Positions 47,452-58,070 are shown, numbered from the stretch's first letter. The stretch: DNA of 64,000 nucleotides from Exophiala sp. HKRS030 (GCA_023897205.1 JAHWDD010000007.1:3348001-3412000), one strand, 5' to 3'. Notes: generated by a model not told the origin, from the letters alone. Program-made: numbers and translations.

Positions 47452-47950
47452 GATGGGACCTCACAGGACAGGACTGGCTGTCTCGCTTGAGATATTGTAT
47501 ATATACATATAGATAGCATGGAATTCGAGAGTACAAAAGCATGTAGACGGCATCCACTGGTTCTGGACGGGACCTTTGCAGCGATATGACGCTATCAGCA
47601 GCTTACCACTAGACCTGCTCCAACTGCAGTGCCTCTCCTGGCAAAAATTGTACACAATACAAAACCTACTGCGCGTCGTGCGAGACGGCCACTTACATTT
47701 CTCTTTCCACGTGAGGACTTCGCGGGTAGATTGTTGAGAACAAGGGCCGGGTGAGCTTGAACTGGAGATTTTCAGACCTCTTTAAAATTTGCGTCATGTT
47801 GATAATCTTTGAGATGTCTACGATATAGCTAGGGTGATATCCACAGATCCAATACCATGACAAAGTGACCAACATCAGTATCCGCTTAGACCCGGGATCG
47901 CAAAGACCGGGCTTTGCACGACTTTGTAAGTCGGACAATGCTCGAAAGAT
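47452..47950. other. Convergent spacer
   Basis: 3' flanks of ATP12 and the PMP3-type gene. Nothing recognised. Confidence 0.45.
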
Positions 47951-48532
47951 TCAATCACAGTCAGTAATCAACCTCGTCGTCATAATACCGCGTCCTTTCC
48001 CTCCTAGCCGCCCTCCCGCTCGTCGCTCTCGTGACAGTCCTCCTATTCCCCTCCCGCTTGCAACCCTGATTTCCTTGAACGGACTGCCGTCATCCCACTC
48101 TTCGACGCGATCGACAGTCGGACTACGACTGCTCAAAGCACTCAACGGGCTCGTCCAGCCACTTCCGCTTCCGCTTCCGCTGCCCGTGGCAGCCTTCCTA
48201 GCCCTGCGAGACTTGGCCGCTTTCTCGTCCTCAGCCGCAATCTTCAATTTCTCGGCCTCGCGCCAGCCGACGCCGCCGGTGTTGACTTTTTCCGAGTAGA
48301 TGCCGCCTCGCTTGCGGCCCGGGTACACGCCGCGGCGGGCTTTGCGCTTGCGGTTGAAGTAGGTCATGCTGATGTAGAAGCCGTGCACGTGCGAGGGGAT
48401 CACGGCGAGCAGGAATAGGATGCTGTTGATGAAGCAGTCTTGGTTGGGCCCGCAGAGGAGCATTACTGCCAAGGGCGGGAAGAAGATGTTGAGCATGGCG
48501 ATGATGAGACGCTTGAATAGCGGGACGCGCAT
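47951..48532 (-). CDS. PMP3/UPF0057 family membrane protein with long C-terminal tail
   Basis: Proteolipid-type membrane protein of 193 residues, from ATG 48532. The N-terminal about 60 residues are a PMP3 (UPF0057) domain with two membrane helices (FKRLIIAMLNIFFPPLAVML and INSILFLLAVIPSHVHGFYI) separated by CGPNQDC. PMP3 proteins are small plasma-membrane proteins that affect membrane potential and cation tolerance. Here the domain is followed by a basic segment (NRKRKARRGVYPGRKRGG) and about 120 residues of Gly/Ser/Arg-rich tail including SGSGSGSG. Yeast Pmp3 has about 55 residues, so this is the extended filamentous-fungal form. The tail end is plausible but could hide an unrecognised intron. 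Confidence 0.85.
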   Translation of the reverse strand: MRVPLFKRLIIAMLNIFFPPLAVMLLCGPNQDCFINSILFLLAVIPSHVHGFYISMTYFNRKRKARRGVYPGRKRGGIYSEKVNTGGVGWREAEKLKIAAEDEKAAKSRRARKAATGSGSGSGSGWTSPLSALSSRSPTVDRVEEWDDGSPFKEIRVASGRGIGGLSRERRAGGRLGGKGRGIMTTRLITDCD

Positions 48533-49410
48533 TGTTGCGGTGGTGAATGGGGTTGGGGTTTGGGTTGGCGGATCTCGTAGGGGAGGTTTGTGGATTTGGT
48601 TCTTGATAGAGCTTGGGGCCCGAGGTTGGCAACGTTGAGCAGGTGGTGAGGTGGGATTTGCTCACGTTCGTGATTGGTAGCTGGAGACGACTGCTTGTGG
48701 AAGATGCCTTGGGTCAACTGGAGTGCTGGATGCTTGGGAAGACAGTGAGTCAATGATGTCTGATGAACCAGATCACACCACGGTCAGGACCGTCTTCAAG
48801 TCATGTGCATCAAGATGCGTCTTCTGGGAGCTCTGTCTTTACGACGAGAAACCTGAAAATCCAGGCCGCGCTCGATGGGGCAGATGTGGCAGGTTAAGTA
48901 TGAGCCGCACAAGGAACAAAATGTCACGAAACCAAATGTACAAGCGTCGAGGCTGACTGCTGAGTATATAGTGGAAGTGATGGCAGTGCCACGCACATCA
49001 TCATGGTCCTTTCAGGGCCACGGTACATCTTACCTTGAAAATCCAGGCACTTTGCAAGGGACCAAGAATCTACCGTGAATTGCTTATAGGTGGGATATGG
49101 AAGATCTCATGCAGTAAAAACATGGAAGTGGACCAGATGTGCAGAAGGGACCAGACTCGGGGCGACTGCCAAGACCATTCTTATCCAGAGCGGAGTCAGG
49201 CTGATAACGTGTCTTGCGTGTCCCTGAGTCTGGGATTCGGGAGAGACAACGATCGTTGAGGAACCAGCCGAGGACAAGGAGAAAAGTCGTTTCGACAATA
49301 ACGGAATAATGTACGTCGATCAACCGGCAGAGGGCCATTGAGAAGGCGAGGCTGGACGAGCGGAGGAGGAAAGGAAGAGAACTTTGGGGTCTTGGTCGAT
49401 ATAAGCCTTG
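48533..49410. other. Intergenic flank of the transposon relic
   Basis: No gene recognised. A minus-strand open frame at 49320-49508 runs through the left inverted repeat, but its similarity is limited to that repeat. Confidence 0.45.
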
Positions 49411-49464
49411 TATCCCCTCCGCACCTGAAATTTGAATGTTAGCGCGCCCCACATCTCGTATCCT
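49411..49464 (+). repeat. Left inverted repeat of the piggyBac-type element
   Basis: About 54 bp, nearly identical as reverse complement to 51554-51607. Core words are GAAATTTGAATGTTAGCGCG and CCCCACATCTCG. Confidence 0.85.
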
Positions 49465-49585
49465 TTGACCTTCCTGTCGCCAACTTTGCACCGCGACGAC
49501 GACCTCATTTTTACTCCGTTCGTGGTGTAACTAGGTTTATTCGATTTGTCTCATCGCCCTCTATCGAGCCATCCTATTTTCATTA

Positions 49586-51330
49586 TGAGCCAAGCGCGTT
49601 TTATTAATGATCTCGGTAAATTTCAAGAAGTTGCGGAATCTCGTGCATTATAGATTTCGGGCAAGTCGACGACTGAGAAGTCGATTCTAAGCCGACAGTA
49701 ATAACTTGAGGCTATTATACAGGCATAGCCTAAATATTAACCTCCTATTTAAGTGATTTATTGACCTTTCCTATTGCGAGATGCCTTACCGACCTCGCTG
49801 TCGCCAATGCGCCTGTTTTTGTCTCTTTTTCAGCCGGTCCTTGACCTCCTTCTCTATTACACGAATATTGCCGCTAATCGATAGAGAAATCCTTAAAAGA
49901 GTTAGAATAGGATTATAATAACCGAAATGAGATACTGGCTTATTGTAAAGCTAAGGATGTCTCTATAACTGTCTATAGGCATAAAAATAGCCTCTTTTTG
50001 GTCGATCTCGCATCATCTACCTCTTCCACTTAGTCGAGATCGATTCCTCGCGATTGAACGATATCTTTGTGTCTCTTTATCATCTCAGCCTCCTACAGAT
50101 TATCCTCCTTGGTTTTAGCGAGTTGCCGACGCGCTAGAAGCCTTCCGCAAGTGCCTACAAGAGTTCCTCCTTCCTGGGAGTTATTTAGCTGTTGACGAGT
50201 CGAGCCTTAAGTTCTACGGGCGTAGCAGGCATATCTTTCGCTTAGATTATAAACCTGACAAATCTGGCTTTGTTATCTACATAATTGTAAGTTATGGAGG
50301 AGTAATTTACGACTTCCTCGTCTCCTTACCGAAGGATAGGATAGAGGCTATTCCTCGCGATAGAATCACAGTTAATTTAGCAATAAGGTTAATAAGAGTA
50401 AGGAAATAAGGCACAATAGGAGCGACAGTAACTGAGGTTTACCTATTAATAATAAAGAGTGTTGTGTATACCCTAGTTCATCGACTAACTCACTTATCTT
50501 ATCGATCTTAGGGCCTTATATTCCTTTACTTTATAGATAACCTCTTTACTGACTCTTACTTAGTAAGAGCCCTGTTATTACTTAATGTCGCTATCTGTAG
50601 AACGATAAGGCGTAACGCGCTAGGCCTAGACCCTCTCCTGCGCGCTATTACCTCTCCTGAGTCGAGAATCCTCGCCGACGACTCGATTACCTATCGAATC
50701 TATGACGATAAGGTCCTCACTGTCGTCTGGAGAGACCCTGAACGACAGCACTTAGTACTTTTCTGTATAATAGCCTTTCCTCTATATTATAGAGAGTTAG
50801 CACTACGAAAAAGTCGCTTTACAATAGGCTAACCACTTAGGTTAGGCCTTATAAGGATTATAGTTAAGCAACCCTTATTTGCGGTGCAATACAACCTTCA
50901 TATGGGCTACGTCGACGTCGCTAATTATTTCCGCAAGATACATAGCGTTAGGAGGCCTAAATAAGCTAAATGGACGAAGGTTTTCATCGATTGGATGATT
51001 AACACGGCCTCTATTAATGCCTTTTTAGCCTAGAAATAGGCTTACTCTGTTATCGACGAGGGATACCGAGAACGAGAGTTTTTTATGAAAGACTTAATTT
51101 TAGGGCTTCTAGAGAGTCCTGATATTACGCATAGGCCGTTACAACGAGCAAAAAGCACTTACTGTCGCTGGAATCGCTGTTAGGCGTCGACTTACAGGCC
51201 TCGACAGGCACTCGGTGAGATCGACTTAAATAGGCGTTAACTACCGTCGCGCAGGATATTCGGCTACTGCGAATTCTGTAAGATCCCCCTGTGTATCGAC
51301 AAAGGCTACTTTTAGGCCTTTCACCAGGCT
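49586..51330 (+). pseudogene. PiggyBac (DDE_Tnp_1_7) transposase relic
   Basis: Broken transposase readable only in pieces across stops and shifts. Recognised pieces in order: LAIERYLCVS; SYLAVDESSLKFYGRSRHIF, containing the first catalytic Asp of the DDE triad (VDES); YIIVSYGGVIYDFLVSLPK; FIDNLFTDSYLVRALL, with the second Asp region; RRNALGLDPLL; DDKVLTVVWRDPE; YNLHMGYVDVANYF, with the third Asp context; and a terminal Cys-rich FGYCEFCKIPLC. These match the fungal piggyBac-derived transposase order. Numerous in-frame stops show that it is inactive. The excess of TA suggests RIP-type mutation. Confidence 0.85.
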
Positions 51331-51553
51331 AAAAACCTCCCTTGGTTAATACCTAAGTGCATGGAAAGGAAATAGATGTATTCCTAGGTATATCACGTGT
51401 TACACAACTTTACAACACCACAAAATCTCTATACACTAAAAAAATGGAGCAAAATTTGTATCATTCGGTAGAGAATTGTAAGTACTATTAATGACATTAA
51501 TTACATCATCTCAACTCTATTCCTCATAGAAAAATGGGTGAGAAACGAAATTA

Positions 51554-51607
51554 CAGGATGCGAGATGTGGGGCGCGCTAACATTCAAATTTCAGGTGCGG
51601 AGGGGAT
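51554..51607 (-). repeat. Right inverted repeat of the piggyBac-type element
   Basis: Reverse complement of 49411-49464 with essentially one mismatch over about 54 bp. Similarity stops abruptly on both sides. Confidence 0.85.
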
Positions 51608-52506
51608 GTCATCTGGTCAGAACGGTCAAGTCGAGACGAGGTCTGTGGCACTGACAATGTGGCTAGAGGAAATACTAACCATAATGGGATGGTGATCGTG
51701 GCGCAGCACCGAGGTCAACATGGATGTCGAGATCAAAGACTTGTGATTGATCAAGTGTCTTCCTGCTTCGGGGTTTTCTGGCCCAAGAGATGCTTCTAGA
51801 TCTCACGTCGAGTTCTCAAGTCTAGGACAGCGGATCAGATATCATCGCTTGTCTGGGTATATTGCAGATGTTGATCATGGCAAGGCAGAACGAGTATATG
51901 TCCATCTGAGGAAGTGATAAGCGCATGGAGAGGGGCACCGAAAACGCTGAATTCATACGTTCTAGGTCTGACATATATCCATCTCTACTCAATATCGAAG
52001 TTTTGAGGATGATGTGGCTCTCCCATATCGGCAATCGTGAAAGAGCATCGCTAGAACGGAGACAATCTCCGAAGAAACGCTGGCCAACCCGAGAGATGAG
52101 ACCTTTCAGACCCTTTAAACACAGAATCTGGCACGGACCGCTTCTAGAATTGTAGGAAGCTCCCGCGAACCGTACGAAAGTCAAAAGGTGATCGAATCAA
52201 GCACCGATCCATACACGATGCGGTGGCATGCCTACAGGATTTGGCAATATCCCGATTCCCAGCAGACTTGTCCTGCTGAGTAAATAATTTGCTTAGATCT
52301 ATGGCTAAGCTACCTAGAATATAGATAGCGATATAGCTATCATACATGGTCAAGCATTTGCCCTGAACCAGTCATTTCATCTAAGTCGACAACCCTTGAG
52401 AGCGATTCATGTGCTCTAAGGATCCATGATCGTACAACATTAACATGTGAGGTTCTCGTGGATCATCCGATAATTTTGCTCGCATATCCCCATCCGTGAT
52501 TGACTG
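51608..52506. other. Intergenic, no gene supported
   Basis: Contains a minus-strand open frame of 120 codons (51822-52184) with no recognised similarity and no supporting context. 3' flank of NBP2. Confidence 0.4.
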
Positions 52507-53856
52507 TCAGCTCGTGGAATCCTTGTAGTCTCGTTGTGGTGGGACAGTTGGAGTGGTGGCATCGTCGAATTTTCCAGCACGGGGATACGGACTGAAATCT
52601 CGGGTACTGGTACTAAAGGTCGATTGTACCGGAGGATGCTTCTCAGTTGGATTACTCCCAGTACTGCCTTTCAAGGCATGCTGGGGAAATTCGTGATTGT
52701 TGGGGACAGGTGTACTCATGGAACTCTGCTCAGCTGAGATGGGACTTGTCACCTCGGTAGTATTGTCATCGCTCTCTAGTGTGACCGAATTCAAGCCATG
52801 TAGACCTCCCTCGATGTCGCGTAGTAGTCTGACAAATTCTTCTGGAACAAGGCCGCTTTCTCCTGTTCTGGGATCCTCGGCCACCAACCATCCTTGACCA
52901 TGACGATATGACACCAAAATGACCTGGCCTTCTTTCAAAGGCAATTCATTCTGGTGTTCACTTTCGAAATCAAACAAGGCCACTGCCTTTCCGTGCATTT
53001 CTTCGTCTGGGCTTGCAATGGTAAATGAATAATCTTTGGAGAAGCGCGCATTGTCATCGCCGTCTGAATATTCTTCTTCTTCTGATGCGGGTTCTTGGAT
53101 GGGGAATTGCGGTGAACGATTTCTCTGTAATGGCTTTGCAAAGTTTGAATCTCGATGCTGGGGTTGTTGAGGGAATCGTAGAGTTTTGTGATGAAAGGTT
53201 TCGACGGCATCACCTGGCCCATCCAAGTCCGGCTGTTGACCCCCGGCGCTTATGATGAAGCCTCGATCAGGGCCAGCGGCACCTGGCGAACGACCTCGTT
53301 CGTTGGACTTGTTCTTTTTATGCCTGCTTGTGGTTACAATGGGGGATTGTATGTCCTCGTCTTCGCTGTAGGGCGGACCCCCATCGGTAAAGGTCATTGC
53401 AGGAAGTCTATCGCGTTGGTTCAGGGACTGATTGGTCTCTGATATCCATGGCGGTGTGGCAGACCACTGTCCTCGACCTTCTTCCCAAGTGGAAACTGCG
53501 GGATCTGATAACCGTCTTGGTTCGCTGGCTGGTGTGGATAGACCTGAAGGAACAGCAGGAGGGCCATAGTGTAGAGGATGTGTAGGTAAATATGCAAAAT
53601 CGCGTACGAGGGTATATGGCAGGCTTGAATGAAAGATGGGAAAGACGTGAGAGGAGGGTCGCGACTGGGGCTGTTGTGAAGTTTTCGAGTTTGTGGAGAA
53701 GGAAGACATGCGCCTTTCGGCATAGGATGTAGGTCTCTGGGCGTGAGTGCGTCGAGGGTTAGGAGTTGTTATCAGTGGAGGAAGTGATGGAGGAGAAGTA
53801 GGTTGACCGCTGAGGGGAGGTGACATGGTGGGTGGCGAGGCTGTAATGGTGGCCAT
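52507..53856 (-). CDS. NBP2: SH3-domain adaptor Nbp2-like
   Basis: Fungal orthologue-type protein of Nap1-binding protein 2, an SH3 adaptor that links PP2C phosphatase to MAP-kinase (HOG and cell-wall) pathways in yeast. 449 residues, single exon, ATG 53856 (MATITASPPTMSPPL). The N-terminal about 60 residues are Pro/Ser-rich. A conserved segment, RDFAYLPTHPLHYGPP, follows at about residue 84. The SH3 domain lies at about residues 287-350: GKAVALFDFESEHQNELPLK, EGQVILVSYRHGQGWLVAED, and ESGLVPEEFVRLL. The C-terminal tail is Ser/Thr/Pro-rich and probably disordered. The SH3 match is strong; the Nbp2 identity rests on the conserved N-terminal segment plus SH3 arrangement. Confidence 0.85.
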   Translation of the reverse strand: MATITASPPTMSPPLSGQPTSPPSLPPLITTPNPRRTHAQRPTSYAERRMSSFSTNSKTSQQPQSRPSSHVFPIFHSSLPYTLVRDFAYLPTHPLHYGPPAVPSGLSTPASEPRRLSDPAVSTWEEGRGQWSATPPWISETNQSLNQRDRLPAMTFTDGGPPYSEDEDIQSPIVTTSRHKKNKSNERGRSPGAAGPDRGFIISAGGQQPDLDGPGDAVETFHHKTLRFPQQPQHRDSNFAKPLQRNRSPQFPIQEPASEEEEYSDGDDNARFSKDYSFTIASPDEEMHGKAVALFDFESEHQNELPLKEGQVILVSYRHGQGWLVAEDPRTGESGLVPEEFVRLLRDIEGGLHGLNSVTLESDDNTTEVTSPISAEQSSMSTPVPNNHEFPQHALKGSTGSNPTEKHPPVQSTFSTSTRDFSPYPRAGKFDDATTPTVPPQRDYKDSTS

Positions 53857-54525
53857 GTTGATCTGAGAGAAAGACAAAATGGCTATGAGGGTCGCCTGAG
53901 ACGGCGGCTGGGGTGAGGATAAAGATGAGATGGAAGGAGAAGACTCGAAGGAAGTCGAGTGGTGGTGGTGTCGTTGGTGGACAAAGGAAGGCGGCTATTA
54001 GCAAGGTGGAGGTGGTGAGGGCGGCAAAGGAAAGGCGGTTGCGGAACAGAGGACGGAGGGTGTAAAGTCAGTCAGGTATGCAGCGGTTGTTCTCAATGGA
54101 GGCGGGTTTCTGGGTAATGGCGAGAGATGGTGAAGAAGCGGGTGTGTGTAGGGAGTAGATGCGCCGCGCCGCGTGATGAGTGCCGTTGTGTAGAGAGTGG
54201 GTTGGTTGAGGGTCAAAGGGTAGATGGAATGATTAGAGTGGTCAAGGATCGAGGGTCGAGAGTCGACAGCGACAGCGACAGGATAAAGGAAGGAATCCAC
54301 ATCGACTGCAAGTAGTAAGTACTCGGTAGTTGCACTTTGATTGGGAGGAAAATGGATTTGATCGAAGTGGAGGGGAAGGAGTAGGAAGGAGTTGAAGGAG
54401 ACTCCAGTTGCCTAAGCAAGATTATGTGGAATCCTGGTGAAGGTGAAGATGAGGATGAGAATGAGAATGAGACGTGGTTGGGAAAGTCGGGAATCGCAGA
54501 GTAGAGATTCAGGTTGAACAATGTG

Positions 54526-54550
54526 AATGGATGGATGGATGGATGGATGA
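54526..54550 (+). repeat. GATG tetranucleotide microsatellite
   Basis: About six uninterrupted units of ATGG/GATG in the NBP2 upstream region. Confidence 0.9.
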
Positions 54551-54613
54551 TTTGTGGTCGAATCGAGAGTCGAGATTATTGTAAAGTGGCCCAAGTCTAA
54601 ATATAGGAATGAG

Positions 54614-54660
54614 AATAGGCATAGGCAATAGGCATGGGCATGGGCATAGCGATAGGCACC
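54614..54660 (+). repeat. GGCATA/GGCATG imperfect hexanucleotide repeat
   Basis: About seven imperfect copies of a six-base unit (AGGCAT/GGGCAT), interrupted by GCAATA and GCGATA variants. Confidence 0.85.
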
Positions 54661-55735
54661 TGTTTAGGGGCAGGAATACGAATAGGAACAGAAATACCAT
54701 AGGTGCCATGGGATTATGGGCCGAAACGCCCGCCTTCAAAGTTGTAACTAACTTGACTGTAAGTACCAGGTACCTGTATTTGCTCTATGGAGCATGGAGT
54801 ACAGAATACCAAGTACTCTCCTCTGACCTACCTAATGTATATATGTACATACCTAGAGAGGGTGCAATACTAGGCAGGTAGGTACTTAAGTTAAGTACCT
54901 AGTAGGTAGGTCGTAATGATGTATTTATTTAACAATTGATGGTTGATAGTTGGACGAGACGAGATCACCGAGTACAACTTAATCCGTCACTTTAGATTGA
55001 GGCTCGAGGGCGCAAAGTACTTACCTGGGCAGCAAACTAACTAACAGACTAGCGTAGGTAAGTAAGTACTACCAAGTGCACCGTACTGTGTGCACTATAC
55101 ATTACCTTGGGTAGTTAGCACCTCTCAGCTGCTTTCAACTAAGTTGACTAACAACCTATGTAGTTAACTAGTAGCTTAACCCATTCGTACTTCTAGGTTA
55201 GCTAGAACAGAGAACCTACCAGGTGCGTGCAGGTGCTACCCACCCACCTGAATACCCTTAGGTAACTACATGGCACCTGCATGGTACCCAAGGTACATAC
55301 CTACCAAGGTACCTAGGTAGATACATACCCATGTACTCGTGCCTATCCTGGAGTTTAACTGTCCTTGCCCAGGGCTCTTGGGAGCCTTAGCCGTGGCCCT
55401 TGGCCCCTGGGCAGTAACGCAGTTACCAAGTTACAGTACCATCGGCGCCTCGGGCTTTTGTCTGCCTCTGACTCTCCTCTTCATCAACTACCGCCAGCCT
55501 GCCGACGAAGCGTGGAATCAACTTGGGCACGTACATTGTTAATGAGGTCGAATACTTCTACAGCACCCGTCCCGTCGTGCCTGTCTAACTAACTTAGTTG
55601 ACTAGCATTCATAACTCGACCAAATCGAAACAATTCAGCTGAGCACCAAACCCAAGCATGTCATTCTCCATCTCCCCATCCCACAAAGCCTCAGCTTTTC
55701 GTCATTACCTAGCTGGTGCCTAGGTGCGTACATAT

Positions 55736-57433
55736 TCATTCGGACTCGCCGTTTTCTTTCCCATCCACTTGTCCTTTCCGATCGAGTTCCTTGTGATGCT
55801 GATCAATCCCTTCCTGCCCAAATCCTTTTTGTCTTCCGAGCTCATCAAGGGACATGGATACAATCAAGTCTTGTCCGAACTTTAATTCCACGCCAGCCTT
55901 TGTGAAGAATATAACCGTCTTTTCGTTGTTCCCCAACGCCGAGAGACAGTCTTTCCTCACCTTCCACGGTACCAAAAACTTGAGCGCACGTCTCTCTTCC
56001 GACAAGTGCAGTGAGACATACCCTCTTGCCGTGAGTGTCACCTCCTCTCCATCCCAAAATTCTTTGAATTCAAACCCATATCTGACAGCATTTCGGCGGC
56101 GATTAGCTGAAGCGAATTTCCCCGACTGTCGCAAACTTTGGGAGATGCTGTCATCGATTTTGGTACGAAGAGCCCTGGCAACGGACTGGCCTGAGTCGAG
56201 CAGCTTGAAAACATCCTCGTGCAGCATCGTACTGGCCCAGCCCAGGAAGGCAGAATCGTATTCGAGGACTGTGAGTGTTCTCTTGAGGTCTGCTTCCAAT
56301 TTGACGTACTCGTGCACTTCTTTGAGTGGAGCGCTGCCTGGTATACCCTTTCGAAATTTTGCTTGTGTCTCGCTGAAAGACATTTGGTCGTGCGGGATGG
56401 CTAAAAGCCACATCAAGAAGTTCAGAGAAGCATCCAATCGTACAGAGACTTGGCCAGCAGTATTCGGGTTGAACATCATTACCGATGGATGGTCGACAAA
56501 CGCTGTTACACGCCGCACATTTTGGTCTTCGAAGAGAACTTCAAAGGTGATTGACGCACCATCTCCAAGTTTGACATTCAGATCTTTGGCCGAATGTTTT
56601 CTGCCTTTTTGATATTGCTCTCTCGCACAACGCCCGCCAATGATCAGGAAAGGGAGTGGCAAGATCTCCAGAATCCGGTGAGACATCTGGTTATGCAACC
56701 AGAGCTTTTCCTTCTTCCATTGTGAGGCAGGACAAGTCGATTTCCGTCCTCGTGCCCGACCCTCTCCTCTCCAATGCCAATCATACGCAAAAACAACATC
56801 CTGGTTCAAGCCCTTTTTGGAAAGCAGTTGAATGGTCGGGCTGCCTTCGTCCCAGAAATGGCTAACTCCACCCTCTTTCGACTGACAGTGTAGTATTGGT
56901 CCAAGGTCGTTATCCGGATCACCCGCAGGTTGTGCAATTCCATTCACGTCCTCTTGGGTAAGGCTTATCTCTTGTGTACGGAAATTTTCGATCTCGTGGG
57001 TCAGCAGTTGTCGAACTTCCGTCGTATTATGGTCCGTGTCTTTCTCTTGAAGAAAACAAATAAACGAATCCAGCTCCTTCGCATCAAGCCCCAGGACCAC
57101 TTCTCTGGCGAATTGTAAAGCGACATCCGAGCCTCCAAGACTGATTCCTTTCCAGGGTTCTTCTGAGCCCATGGTCTCTTGAGAAACTGGGTTCAATTTG
57201 TGTTCAGGGTTGAAGTTGTTTGAAGCATGGGCTTGTCCAGTGTCAGTCGTCGAAGAATTTTGTCTATTGCGTTTTCGATGTGTTGCAATGTCGGGCTCGG
57301 TTCTCTGTCTTCTCTGTTTCATTTTGGAGGAGCGGAAGTTGCAAAGATTTTCATACACAAAGCTCACGATATCACCGCCCTTTCCGGACTCCAGGCACTC
57401 TGCTGAGTGGACCAGAGACGAGGAGGCCTGCAT
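55736..57433 (-). CDS. Uncharacterised fungal protein, 565 residues
   Basis: Long single-exon open frame with consistent protein-like composition; ATG 57433 gives MQASSSLVHSAECLESGK. I do not recognise the family. The N-terminal about 90 residues are basic and probably disordered (KMKQRRQRTEPDIATHRKRN looks like a nuclear localisation signal). The middle contains HFWDEGSPTIQLLSKKGLNQ, VFAYDWHWRGEGRARGRKS and a hydrophobic stretch (RILEILPLPFLIIGG). The C-terminal half, with alternating hydrophobics and charged helices (LRTKIDDSISQSLRQSGKFA), ends in a very acidic/basic mixed tail (KELDRKGQVDGKENGESE). No signal peptide. A short helix LQFAREVVLGLDAKELDSFI could be structural. No frameshift or intron is evident. 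Confidence 0.6.
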   Translation of the reverse strand: MQASSSLVHSAECLESGKGGDIVSFVYENLCNFRSSKMKQRRQRTEPDIATHRKRNRQNSSTTDTGQAHASNNFNPEHKLNPVSQETMGSEEPWKGISLGGSDVALQFAREVVLGLDAKELDSFICFLQEKDTDHNTTEVRQLLTHEIENFRTQEISLTQEDVNGIAQPAGDPDNDLGPILHCQSKEGGVSHFWDEGSPTIQLLSKKGLNQDVVFAYDWHWRGEGRARGRKSTCPASQWKKEKLWLHNQMSHRILEILPLPFLIIGGRCAREQYQKGRKHSAKDLNVKLGDGASITFEVLFEDQNVRRVTAFVDHPSVMMFNPNTAGQVSVRLDASLNFLMWLLAIPHDQMSFSETQAKFRKGIPGSAPLKEVHEYVKLEADLKRTLTVLEYDSAFLGWASTMLHEDVFKLLDSGQSVARALRTKIDDSISQSLRQSGKFASANRRRNAVRYGFEFKEFWDGEEVTLTARGYVSLHLSEERRALKFLVPWKVRKDCLSALGNNEKTVIFFTKAGVELKFGQDLIVSMSLDELGRQKGFGQEGIDQHHKELDRKGQVDGKENGESE

Positions 57434-57945
57434 GATATCAAATGCACACAGCAGGGAGCGGAAGGATTGAGATGACAATGGTGACAGAAATAGGAATGAG
57501 AATGGAACTGGAATTGGAAGAGATGTGGGCGTACAACCTCACCACGACGAGCGATCAAAATAGGCGGCGAAAGATTCACTTGAATTGGGAAACAGTGCAG
57601 GCAGTCTTCGACTCACCGTTCAGGACTGGCAGTGTCTGGAAGACAAGCAACTTCACCAAGGCTCGGCAGTGAATGAACCACACCGGTAACGTTGCTTTGT
57701 CGGGTTTGAACTGCACATCGAGATTGATGCATTGTACGACTCCTTATCGTGTGGACTTGTGGTGAAATATACTATGCACTGAAATCTAAGCATAGATATA
57801 ACTTTTAATAACACGTCTGCTACCGCCAAGCTTTGGCCAACGAACCTTGATTTTCAATGTATCAGGGCTGCTCGCGAAGCAATAAATCTCAACGCAAAGA
57901 ATATGAAACTCCACCGCCTCCTACGCAAACCCAAAAAATAGAAAC
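57434..57945. other. Intergenic between the unknown gene and the tRNA
   Basis: Promoter side of the gene ending at 57433 and the 3' flank of the tRNA. No other feature recognised. Confidence 0.45.
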
Positions 57946-57951
57946 AAAAAA
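57946..57951 (-). terminator. RNA polymerase III terminator (T6)
   Basis: Six consecutive T on the minus strand, starting five bases after the discriminator base of the tRNA-Phe. This is a normal polymerase III stop signal and argues that the tRNA is a pol III unit. Confidence 0.85.
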
Positions 57952-57992
57952 GTGACTGCGGCCACTGTGGATTGAACACAGGACTTTAACAT

Positions 57993-58010
57993 TTGGTGAA
58001 CCGAAGTATA
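57993..58010 (-). other. Canonical tRNA intron (position 37/38)
   Basis: Eighteen bases beginning TATACTTCGG directly after G37, at the standard eukaryotic tRNA intron site. The CTTC can pair with the GAAG of the anticodon loop, as needed by the tRNA splicing endonuclease. Confidence 0.8.
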
Positions 58011-58019
58011 CTTCAGTCT

Positions 58020-58070
58020 CTGCGAAGAGTTAGATGATGATGATAGACGAATATCTCAAGTTATACTTAC
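58020..58070 (-). other. Insert II in tRNA-Phe: spliceosomal-type intron, 51 nt
   Basis: Starts GTAAGTAT (ideal 5' splice site), carries CATCTAACTC (CTAAC branch site) 11 nt before the end and finishes CTTCGCAG. It lies between tRNA positions 28 and 29. Length and signals match the protein-gene introns of this window. The A28 left by the GT-AG junction pairs with U42. Confidence 0.75.

Larger units (their letters stand above)
49411..51607. mobile_element. Decayed piggyBac-type DNA transposon
   Basis: A segment of about 2.2 kb bounded by an inverted repeat. The left copy is about 49411-49464, reading TATCCCCTCCGCACC inward. The right copy is about 51554-51607 and is its reverse complement with essentially one substitution (CTCGTATCC versus CTCGCATCC), a C/T difference. 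The interior is markedly more AT-rich than the flanks, with many TA dinucleotides and in-frame TAG/TAA codons. It encodes fragments of a DDE_Tnp_1_7 transposase on the plus strand. A TTAA target duplication, expected for piggyBac, is not visible at the repeat edges. The true ends may therefore differ, or the edges may have mutated. Confidence 0.75.
53857..55735. other. Long intergenic region with simple repeats and TACCTA words
   Basis: NBP2 leader and promoter, then GATG and GCATGG simple repeats near 54526-54660. From about 54750 to 55735 the sequence is packed with TACCTAGGTA, AAGTTAAGTACC, GTAGTTAACTAG and similar words. No gene recognised. Confidence 0.6.

Noticed and set aside
51822..52184. 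120-codon minus-strand frame near the transposon relic
   Set aside because: No recognisable domain and no context; left unannotated.
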